Assembly (NCBI GenBank): GCA_023475455.1 | Contig: JAMCVR010000066.1 | Coordinates: forward strand, 1 to 8,742 | DNA from: Thermoplasmatota archaeon | GTDB lineage: Bacteria > Pseudomonadota > Gammaproteobacteria > Burkholderiales > Thiobacillaceae | DNA length: 8,742 nucleotides | Direction of reading: 5' to 3' | Part shown: positions 1 to 6,503 of the stretch, piece by piece | How the letters are laid out: each line of letters begins with the position of its first letter | Numbering within the stretch: the stretch's first letter is position 1 | Made by a program: the position numbers and the translations under genes | The notes under the pieces: generated by a model | Database searches by the model: none | The model's input: the letters and a program-made list of their open reading frames with translations, nothing else | What the model was told of the DNA's origin: nothing

Positions 1-1804
1 GTGCAGGCACTCCATGACCTTACCGAGCGACTCAAGGTTGCAGACCCGGCCGCCCTCGCCAAGCAAAGGAGGGTAACCAAGGAACAGACAGATCAGACGA
101 TCGCTGGACTTCGGCGATGCGTTGAGGGTTACGGCGAGGCTAACCTGACGGCCATTCGGGTGTCGCGGATAACAGCAGCCAATAAACGCCGCATCGCCAC
201 GGAAGCAGCCCAGGTGGCTTCCACGAAGCTGGATGGCGTCGGCGGCGATACTTGGCGAGCAATGTGGGAAGCGGCGAGGGCATATTCGCAAACCGCTTAT
301 CCCGGAGCAGCCTTCCCCGTCACAGATGGAGCCAGATGCATCCTGTGCCATCAGGAATTGGATCCCGACGCCAGGCAGCGATTGCGCGATTTCGAAGCGT
401 TTGTACAGGGCAAACTGGAAAGTGAAGCAAAGGCAGCCGAGGTCAACTACAAGCAGGCGGTCAATTCCCTGCCAGAAATTCCGACGCAAGGGCAGATTGA
501 CACGCAATGCGAGGCGGCTGGCCTTGGCTCGGATGACTGGAAACACTTCTTTGGGTCGGTTTGGCAATCAGCATCGCTGGCCAGAGCTGCAATTCATTCC
601 GGGGAGGCCCAAGGGCCAGCCCAACCCATTCTAGTTGTCCCAGAAGCCCTGCAAAACCTGATCCGCTACGCAGATCAACTCGATGCACAAGCAAGCCAGT
701 TCGACAAGGATGCGGCGGGCTTCGACCGCGCTCAGGCAGCCAAGCAGCAAACAGCAAACAGCATTAGAGGCCAAGCATTGGGTCTCACAGCAAGCCGACG
801 CTGTACGCAAGGAGGTGGATCGACTCAGACGCCATAAGGCATACGAGGATTGGAAATCTCTGGCCAATTCGCGAGTCGTCTCGACGAAGGCTGTGGCAAT
901 CACGGAGAAGGTGATAACCCAAGCGTATGTCCAACGCTTCAACAATGAATTGCGACTGTTGGGGGCGGGACGGATCAAGGTCGAACTCGTCAAAACCAAA
1001 GCGGAGAAGGGCAAGGTTCTGCATCGAATCCAGCTAAAGTCTGCACAGCAGAAGCAGCCCATCGAGCTTGTGTTGAGCGAGGGAGAGCGACGAATTATTT
1101 CCCTGGCGGCCTTCCTTTCAGACGTGACGGAAAAGCCATATTCCGCACCATTCGTTTTCGACGATCCAATTTCATCCTTGGATCACGATTTCGAATGGAA
1201 CGTGGCCTGCCGATTGGCGGAACTCGCGAAGGACCGGCAGGTGCTCGTTTTCACTCATAGGCTCTCTCTTTACGGGGCGATGGACGATGCCGCCAAGAAG
1301 ATAGGCGATGAATGGCGAAAACAGCATTTGACGCAACTATGTATCGAGGCGTACTCCGGAACCGCCGGACATCCCGTCGCACAAGCGACATGGAACTCTA
1401 AGACGACGGCGGCTAACAATATTTTGTTGGACCGTCTTGCGGAGGCTATTAAAGCTGGTGATGCTGCGGGCGGGGAAGCATACAGGGCTCTCGCCCAGGG
1501 CATTTGCAGCGATTTCAGGAAGCTCTTGGAGCGTACCGTCGAGGACGACTTACTTAACGAAGTCGTAAAGCGGCACCGGAGGAGCGTCACGACGGACAAT
1601 CGCTTGGGAGCACTTCATTTGATTCAGCCTCAAGACTGCCAAATGATTGACGACCTAATGACCAAATACTCCTGCTATGAGCACAGCCAGTCGCAGGAAG
1701 TCCCAGTCTTTATTCCTGAAGCCGCGGAGTTGCGTTCTGATCTTGAGTCACTAAAACAATGGCGAAAGGATTTTTCGGATCGGCGAAAGAGTACGGTGTC
1801 TTAA
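1..1804 (+). pseudogene. SMC/RloC-like AAA ATPase, 5'-truncated by the window and frameshifted
   Basis: This is the C-terminal ~600 residues of a coiled-coil AAA (AAA_13/RloC-PrrC-like) ATPase; the Walker A end lies before the window. Frame 1 stays open to the stop at 835-837, and the true downstream coding continues in frame 2 from about 764 to TAA at 1802-1804. Removing one 7-bp unit of the repeat at 745-763 joins the frames into one 598-residue coiled-coil-to-ATPase chain. Visible motifs: a CILC zinc-hook-type pair (337-348), ABC signature LSEGE (1073-1087), Walker B FVFDD (1151-1165), D-loop SSLD (1172-1183), H-loop histidine (1256-1258), then a C-terminal region with RKLLE (1517-1531) and YEHSQ (from 1676). 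RloC and PrrC, known members of this superfamily, are anticodon nucleases that respond to phage; whether this protein cuts RNA is inference. GC is lower than in its neighbours, suggesting transfer. It may be truly inactive, phase-variable, or a sequencing error. Confidence 0.8.
745..763 (+). repeat. 7-bp tandem repeat (2.7 copies) causing the frameshift
   Basis: CAGCAAA occurs twice in direct succession (745-751, 752-758) and is followed by CAGCA (759-763). The unit length is not a multiple of three, so gain of one unit shifts the frame by +1. Deleting one unit turns the reading into AKQQTALEAK and continues straight into the frame carrying the ATPase motifs, so the ancestral allele probably had 1.7 copies. 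It lies in the predicted coiled-coil arm. Confidence 0.85.
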
Positions 1805-1843
1805 GCGGGAGCTACGGCTACACCCAGCTAAGCCGCCTCCCGC
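1805..1843. terminator. Two-part hairpin between convergent genes, possible bidirectional terminator
   Basis: GCGGGAG (1805-1811) pairs with CTCCCGC (1837-1843), and inside it CGGCT (1815-1819) pairs with AGCCG (1831-1835), with a small asymmetric internal loop (3 nt against 1 nt) and an 11-nt apical loop. This gives 12 GC-rich base pairs starting immediately after the ATPase stop codon and covering the antitoxin stop. The site between converging genes fits a bidirectional terminator. Neither side is followed by a clear T-run, so intrinsic termination is uncertain; the hairpin could instead protect 3' ends. Confidence 0.45.
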
Positions 1844-2184
1844 AACGCCACCCTGATATCGATCTCATCAAACGGCACCACAAGCTTCCCGTCTGCCCGA
1901 TCCAGCAGCCCCAGTTCTTCCAGCGCCTTCACGTCGGTGTGGACGTTTTTGTAGTCGCGCCCAAGCGCCTGGGCGAGTTGGTGGATATTGAGCGCTTCAT
2001 GGCTGGCGACGTGGCGCAGCAATTCCAGGCGTCGGTCGGTGATGGCTGCGAACAGTTCCGAAGGAGAGCCGAAGCTGATGGTGGGCACAATGGTCTCGTC
2101 GCCTGCTTCGATGCGTCGCCAGACCGATGCGGCGTCTTTCAACGCCTGGGCTGGCGTGGTGATGGTGATTTCGACTTTGCTCAT
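1828..2184 (-). CDS. tumA: Winged-helix antitoxin/regulator of a TumE-type toxin-antitoxin pair (HVO_A0114-like)
   Basis: A 118-residue protein. The ATG at 2184-2182 is chosen because it overlaps the toxin stop as ATGA and has a GGGAG Shine-Dalgarno 8 nt upstream; a GTG at 2193 would add only three residues. The C-terminal half is a MarR/ArsR-like winged helix: residues ~48-95 contain a DRRLELLRHV helix, a recognition-helix-like stretch LAQALGRDYKNVHTDV and an ALEELGLL helix. Proteins of this family are predicted DNA-binding partners of TumE (DUF6516) toxins. The expected role is to neutralise the upstream toxin and repress the pair, plausibly through the palindrome at 2473-2495; that site assignment is inference. 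It is the last gene of the minus-strand cluster and converges on the ATPase pseudogene. Confidence 0.8.
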   Translation of the reverse strand: MSKVEITITTPAQALKDAASVWRRIEAGDETIVPTISFGSPSELFAAITDRRLELLRHVASHEALNIHQLAQALGRDYKNVHTDVKALEELGLLDRADGKLVVPFDEIDIRVALREAA

Positions 2185-2474
2185 GTGTCCCACTCCCAGC
2201 CCGCGAAGCGGGCGCAGTCGTTACGAAAATCCTCGATCAGTTGGTCCACGCCAGTGAAGGCGTAGGGCTCTTCCAGTTCGCCGTAGTGGCGGTGGTCGCC
2301 TTTGCCGGCTTCGTTGTCGTAGCGGACAAGGCAGTCATTGTCGCGTCCGCAGTAGAAGCGGTACTTGATGCCGTGAGGCCGGTCTAGCGTGGCTTTGGGC
2401 AGGCGCCAGATGACCATTTCCACAATGACGTTTCCACGCTGGAACTTGCGACGAAACAACTGGATGGCCTTCAT
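2181..2474 (-). CDS. tumE: TumE-family (DUF6516) toxin
   Basis: A 97-residue protein with the compact basic-acidic pattern of the TumE/DUF6516 family: an N-terminal basic segment (QLFRRKFQRG), a strand EMVIWRLP, then KYRFYCG, LVRYDNEAGKGDHRHYG and a C-terminal helix with LIEDF. The invariant-looking DNE-GKGDHRH block is the best family marker. TumE proteins are toxins of two-gene toxin-antitoxin modules; I know of no well-established molecular target, so none is assigned. The toxin gene comes first and its TGA overlaps the antitoxin ATG. Its ATG lies 20 bp after the stop of the SbcC-like gene, lacks a convincing Shine-Dalgarno and sits at the edge of an inverted repeat, so expression may depend on coupling or on repression at that site. 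Confidence 0.8.
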   Translation of the reverse strand: MKAIQLFRRKFQRGNVIVEMVIWRLPKATLDRPHGIKYRFYCGRDNDCLVRYDNEAGKGDHRHYGELEEPYAFTGVDQLIEDFRNDCARFAGWEWDT

Positions 2475-2495
2475 TATGGTTCATCGCACCATAAT
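2473..2495. promoter_or_regulatory. Hyphenated palindrome at the toxin start, possible operator
   Basis: Perfect 8-bp arms, ATTATGGT (2473-2480) and ACCATAAT (2488-2495), flank a 7-bp spacer. The site fills nearly all the gap between the SbcC-like stop codon (2497-2495) and the toxin ATG (2474-2472) and touches both. Position and symmetry fit an operator for the winged-helix antitoxin. In RNA it could also form a hairpin touching the toxin start codon. No convincing -35/-10 pair was found beside it, so an independent promoter is unproven. Confidence 0.5.
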
Positions 2496-5158
2496 TAGCC
2501 AGCTTTGTTGCTGGCGCGGAGGGTTTCAAGCGACCTTGCGCCTACCCCCAAATCCCGCCAGTTCGCCGGATGGCAGGTGAACAGCAGGATTTGATGCCGT
2601 GTTGCGGCGTCGAACAGCAGGCGTTTCATTTGCGCCAGTCGCGTCTCGTCGCTGTGGACCAGCGCGTCGTCGAGAATGATGAGGGTGGGACGGTCGGCTT
2701 CCTTGAGCAGGTCGGCGTAGGCCAGGCGGCTGATGACCCCCATTTGTTCGCGGGCGCCAAAGCTGAGTTCTTCGAACAGGCTGGTTTCTGCACCGTTACT
2801 GCCCGGGCGTGTGAGCGGGCCGGGCGTAAGGTTTTCGTCGATGTCCAGGCTGGCGTGGGGGAACAGCAGTTGCAGATAGCGGTTGAGGTGCTTTTGCAGC
2901 GGCGCCTGGAGTTTGCGGGTAAGCAGGGCGCGCTTGTCGCGCAGTAGCTTGAGCAGGTGGTCGAGGGCCTGGGCGCGGCGTTGCAACTCGTCACTGCGAC
3001 GGCGGACTTGTTCCTGGTCGCGCGCCGTTTCAGCCCGGCGTTCTTCCAGCCCTTGGGCGCCGGTGGTCTGTAGCTCGACCTCCAGGCGCATCAGGAGGTC
3101 GCGGCGTTCGGCGTGCTGTCTTACGAGTTGCCCGGCGCTCGCGCGGAAGCGTTCGACATCCTGCAGGAGGATGTCGGGGTTAGCCTCGGCGACTTGCCGG
3201 GCCAGCGCTTCGATGCGGCCAGCCAGACTGTCTTGCTCGGCGCGGGCATCGACCAGATTTTGATTGGCGGCCGACAGACGCGCGGCGCGGTCGGGTGCGT
3301 CGAGCACAGCCTGGGCGGCAGCCAGTTCGCGGGCTGCGGATTCGTGGGCGGTCTGGGCGTTGCCGGCGGCGATTCGCGCCTCGTTGAGTTGCTGGTTGAT
3401 CTGGTCGAGAGACTGGCGGGCGGTTTCTTCGGCGGCGTCGGCCTGGGAGACCGACGCTAGCTCGGCTGCATTTTCCGGCGCGACCGGCAGGCGGGCGAGA
3501 GCCTGTTCGATTTCTCCGAAACGGGTGTCGTGAGTAGTGAGTTCGGCACGCAGGGCTTCAATGCCTTTCGGGGCGAGGGCCTTGAGCGTGGCGGTTGCGG
3601 TCCTGGCTTCGGCTTGGTGCTGGGTGTGACTTTGATGGCGGACTTCGGCGGCTTCCAGACTGTCGAGACCCAGCCGTTGCAGCAGGGCAGCATGGCTGTC
3701 GGCCAGGGCCTGTTCCTGACGGCCGAGTTCGGCCAGGTCGGCGCCGCCGGGGGTGATGTCGAGTTGGCCCAGACCGGGCAGGGTGACGCGGGTAGTTTCG
3801 GTCAGCAGGAGGTCGCCGCTACCGGTGACGGATTCCTGGCCGATCTCGATCCGGCCACCCTCGGCCAGGGCGAAGCGTAGCCGGGTGGCGACCGTGTCGC
3901 GCCGGATGCGCAGTTCGCGTAATCCGCTTTGTCGCTCCTTGAGGGTGTTCAGGTCTTTGGGATCGATCTCCGTTTCGGCCAGTTGCTTCTGCAGCGCGGT
4001 CAGGGCGGCCTGTTCGGTCTCGGCCCGGGCCAGGGTGTCGGCGGTGGTTTCCTGCTTGCGTTTGAGTTCGCCCAGTTGGCGGTCCAGATCGCGCCGGGTA
4101 GCTTCCTGCCGTGCCAGGCGCAGGGCCTCGCGCAAGGCGGTGTGGCGGTCTGTCGCTTCCTGAGCCCCGGATTGCCATTGCTCGACCAAGGTGTTGTTGG
4201 CGTGGTGTTCCTGCGCGGCGTTTTCAAGCGCCGTCCGGCGGGTAGCGACTGCCTGTTCCTGGCTGGCGAAGGTATCGAGCTGGCCGCGCAACAATTTGAC
4301 CTGGGCCTCGATCTGGCCGGCGCGTTGCCGGTCTGACTGCAAGGCGGCCTCGACCTGGCGGATGGCATCCAGACTGGCCGCAGCGGCTTGTTCCTGTTGG
4401 CGGAAAGTCGTCCAGGGCTGTTCGGCCTCGTCGGCGGCATGGTCGCGGCGCAGCGTGGCCAGACGGTCGACCTTTTCGCGGTAAGCAACGATCTCGGCGT
4501 CCAGGTCCTGGACGATCTTTTCCAGGTTGGCCGTTTGTTCGAGCGCTTGCTGATACGCGCCGCGTGGTTTGCCCGTGGTCGCAGTCAGCAGATCATTGCG
4601 CAGCGCCTCGACTTTCGCCAGGACTTCGTCGCCGCCGCTGCTGGCGACCTCACCCAGGGAGGCGTTCAAGGCGGTACGAAGGTGGCCGGTAGCGTGGCCG
4701 ACCGGTTCGTGGATGTCCTGAGCACCGCCTTGCCGAATCCAGAGCAGGCCGGGGATACCCCAGTGTTCGGCCTTGCTGGCGCCCTTGCCGGCGTGCTGGA
4801 AGCCAAGCAGCTCGGCGAGATGGTCTTCGGCTTCGACGCCGTCCAGTTGCTGCGATCCGGCCTGCAGCTCACAGCGTTTCTTGCCGAGGAAACGCTTGCC
4901 GAGGCGGTAGGTATCGGCGCCGACGGTGAATTCCAGTTCGACGCTGGGCGAGGCGGAGGCATCGCCCCAGGGGCGCAGGTCGTCGACGCTGCCGGAACGG
5001 TGGCGCTCGAAAAAGGCGGCGCGTATCGCCGCGACGATGGTGCTCTTGCCGGCTTCGTTGGTGCCGGTGAACAGGTTCAGGCCGGATTCCAGGTCGGCGA
5101 TTTCAAACGGCTGGCGGAACTGTTTGAATTGTTCGATATGGATGCGGGTCAGCTTCAC
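2495..5158 (-). CDS. SbcC/YhaN-like coiled-coil ATPase, partner of the adjacent nuclease
   Basis: An 887-residue Rad50/SbcC-type ATPase with head domains at both ends. The N-terminal head has Walker A GTNEAGKST (residues 32-40) and a Q-loop near WIRQGG (140-145). Long charged Ala/Gln/Glu-rich coiled coils run over about 180-425 and 480-770. The C-terminal head has signature LSFGAREQ (798-805), Walker B LIILDD (826-831) and an H-loop His at 863. Such ATPases clamp DNA and control the Mre11-type nuclease subunit. The start is GTG at 5158, overlapping the nuclease stop as GTGA, so translation is probably coupled. Unlike canonical SbcC/Rad50 there is no CxxC zinc hook: the only cysteines are near residues 96 and 862, and the middle (427-475) is a glycine- and beta-rich segment. 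This makes it closer to YhaN-type proteins than to SbcC proper. The toxin gene follows after 20 bp. Confidence 0.88.
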   Translation of the reverse strand: MKLTRIHIEQFKQFRQPFEIADLESGLNLFTGTNEAGKSTIVAAIRAAFFERHRSGSVDDLRPWGDASASPSVELEFTVGADTYRLGKRFLGKKRCELQAGSQQLDGVEAEDHLAELLGFQHAGKGASKAEHWGIPGLLWIRQGGAQDIHEPVGHATGHLRTALNASLGEVASSGGDEVLAKVEALRNDLLTATTGKPRGAYQQALEQTANLEKIVQDLDAEIVAYREKVDRLATLRRDHAADEAEQPWTTFRQQEQAAAASLDAIRQVEAALQSDRQRAGQIEAQVKLLRGQLDTFASQEQAVATRRTALENAAQEHHANNTLVEQWQSGAQEATDRHTALREALRLARQEATRRDLDRQLGELKRKQETTADTLARAETEQAALTALQKQLAETEIDPKDLNTLKERQSGLRELRIRRDTVATRLRFALAEGGRIEIGQESVTGSGDLLLTETTRVTLPGLGQLDITPGGADLAELGRQEQALADSHAALLQRLGLDSLEAAEVRHQSHTQHQAEARTATATLKALAPKGIEALRAELTTHDTRFGEIEQALARLPVAPENAAELASVSQADAAEETARQSLDQINQQLNEARIAAGNAQTAHESAARELAAAQAVLDAPDRAARLSAANQNLVDARAEQDSLAGRIEALARQVAEANPDILLQDVERFRASAGQLVRQHAERRDLLMRLEVELQTTGAQGLEERRAETARDQEQVRRRSDELQRRAQALDHLLKLLRDKRALLTRKLQAPLQKHLNRYLQLLFPHASLDIDENLTPGPLTRPGSNGAETSLFEELSFGAREQMGVISRLAYADLLKEADRPTLIILDDALVHSDETRLAQMKRLLFDAATRHQILLFTCHPANWRDLGVGARSLETLRASNKAG

Positions 5159-6276
5159 GATGTCGCCCCCGCCCGTCGTTCGTCGAGGATGCCGGCGAGC
5201 AGGGCCAAGGCATCGCGGGCCAATTCAGCCTCGGCTCCGTCCTGGCCGGCCCGTAGTTCGGCGATGACTTCGCCAAGGTAGCCGTCGGCCTGGATGGCGT
5301 CGATGTCTTCGTCGGTGGGCTCCAGGCGCAAGGCCGAAAGGTCGGCCTGCAGGCAGCGTGCACGGCCTTGTGCTTGAGCAATCGAGGCTTGCAGACGGCG
5401 ATACCCGGCGAGATCGGTCTGGCCGGACAGGATCAGTTTCACCACGTCGGTCTGGCCGAAGTCGGCCAGTTGCGACAGAACCTGATCAATGTCGCTGGCG
5501 ACCTGGAGCGTCATGGTCAGCGACTGCCAGAGGTATTGCCCGGTTGTAATCGGGGTGACCACGGCTGACTCACCCGGCCCGGCCAGTTCGACCAGCAGCG
5601 CCTGGCCGGAGTCGTTGGCCTTGAAGCGGTCGGTTTCGGGCGTGCCGCTGTACCAGGTGCGCGCGTCCACCTGCTTGGTGCCATGCCAGTCGCCCAAGGC
5701 GAGGTAATCCAGCCTGGCCTGTTCGGCACGGCTGGCGGCGATGGGGTTGGCCGAGTCGATTTCTTCCGCGAGGATGCCCTGAACGCTGCCGTGCGCCAGA
5801 CCGACGCGAACCATGTCTGCGGGCGTGTCGGCACCTGCGAACCATTCGGTCAAATCGTTGTAGGTGTGGCGCTGGGTCAGTGGCGCGGGCAGGATGGCGA
5901 CCCCGAGTGTCTCCAGTAACAGGGGCTCGGGTTTCAGGCAGACATGAACGTTGTCGGGGATGGCCGTGAGCCGGGCGGATCGGGACCAGACCGATTCGGC
6001 CAGGCCGGCATCGTGGTTGCCCGGTATCAGCAGCCAAGGGCCGGCGTAGCCTCGCATGGCATGAAACAGGCGATGAATGGTCTTGTCGGACACGCCCTGG
6101 GCGTCGAAGACATCGCCGGCCACCAGAACCAGATCGACCTGCCGTTCGAGCGCCAGCGCAGCGAGCCGCTCGACGGTGTTGAAACGCGCCTCGGCGAGCA
6201 GAGCCGCTTCATCCGGCTCGAACTGCCCGTAGCATTTGCCTATCTGCCAGTCGGCGGTATGTAGCAGCCTGATCAA
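5155..6276 (-). CDS. SbcD/Mre11-like metallophosphoesterase DNA nuclease
   Basis: A 373-residue calcineurin-like phosphoesterase of the SbcD/Mre11/YhaO group, predicted to trim or cut DNA ends together with the downstream ATPase. Motifs in order: HTADWQIG (residues 6-13), GDVFD (54-58), GNHD (86-89), a histidine in GLAHG (162) and GDWH (195-198), together giving the expected two-metal site. Motif I reads D-W-Q where many relatives have D-x-H. The start is taken as TTG at 6276: it gives the family's usual beginning (IRLLHTADWQ) and has AAGGGAGG just 4 nt upstream. The open frame extends 52 codons further to an ATG at 6432, but that extension resembles nothing in the family. It is the first gene of the cluster; its stop overlaps the start of the ATPase gene. 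Confidence 0.88.
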   Translation of the reverse strand: MIRLLHTADWQIGKCYGQFEPDEAALLAEARFNTVERLAALALERQVDLVLVAGDVFDAQGVSDKTIHRLFHAMRGYAGPWLLIPGNHDAGLAESVWSRSARLTAIPDNVHVCLKPEPLLLETLGVAILPAPLTQRHTYNDLTEWFAGADTPADMVRVGLAHGSVQGILAEEIDSANPIAASRAEQARLDYLALGDWHGTKQVDARTWYSGTPETDRFKANDSGQALLVELAGPGESAVVTPITTGQYLWQSLTMTLQVASDIDQVLSQLADFGQTDVVKLILSGQTDLAGYRRLQASIAQAQGRARCLQADLSALRLEPTDEDIDAIQADGYLGEVIAELRAGQDGAEAELARDALALLAGILDERRAGATS

Positions 6277-6503
6277 TTTGCCTCCCTTGCAATCAATCTG
6301 TTCGTGATTGTCGACGTGGTGCGATTCCGCTAGACATTTGCCCAGTACAACCCCATCTGTTCTGAGATTCCTTAGATAGCGGCTCTCCATTATGCCGAAG
6401 ACCGGACAATCTTCCTGATCGAGAGTTCGCATTCGTCAAACCGAGAGAGGCTTCTGTTCAGCGTCGCTCGTACCAGAGCGGCAGGTAACTTGCGGACTTA
6501 AGT
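6277..6503. other. Intergenic region between the kinase gene and the nuclease cluster
   Basis: This region must hold the 3' end of the TraR-RaiA-kinase transcript and probably the promoter of the nuclease operon, both on the minus strand. A short inverted repeat CGCTC-GTACCA-GAGCG (6465-6480) follows the kinase stop but has no T-run. No -35/-10 pair with good spacing stood out. The minus strand is open from 6432 into the nuclease gene, but this looks fortuitous. No RNA gene was recognised. Confidence 0.5.
6281..6288 (-). promoter_or_regulatory. Strong ribosome binding site that sets the nuclease start
   Basis: On the minus strand AAGGGAGG is followed by CAAA and then TTG (6276-6274). The near-consensus Shine-Dalgarno supports the TTG start over the upstream in-frame ATG at 6432. 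Just upstream, an inverted repeat CAATCA-N9-TGATTG (6290-6310) could be a regulator site or a small hairpin; six-base arms are weak evidence. Confidence 0.65.

Noticed and set aside
683..763. Separate gene starting at the ATG at 683
   Set aside because: Before the 7-bp repeat, frame 2 gives a Ser/Arg-rich out-of-frame reading, while frame 1 continues the coiled coil; the real coding in frame 2 begins only at about 764.
4388..5281. Plus-strand open frame of 297 codons opposite the SbcC-like gene
   Set aside because: Antisense shadow of the ATPase N-terminal head, which contains Walker A; no family motif of its own.
6290..6310. Inverted repeat CAATCA-N9-TGATTG upstream of the nuclease
   Set aside because: Six-base arms at this spacing arise by chance often enough; noted with the ribosome site but not claimed as an operator.
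6361..6440. Promoter for the nuclease operon
   Set aside because: TATCTA- and TTGACG-like words occur on the minus strand, but no pair has 16-18 bp spacing, so no promoter is called.
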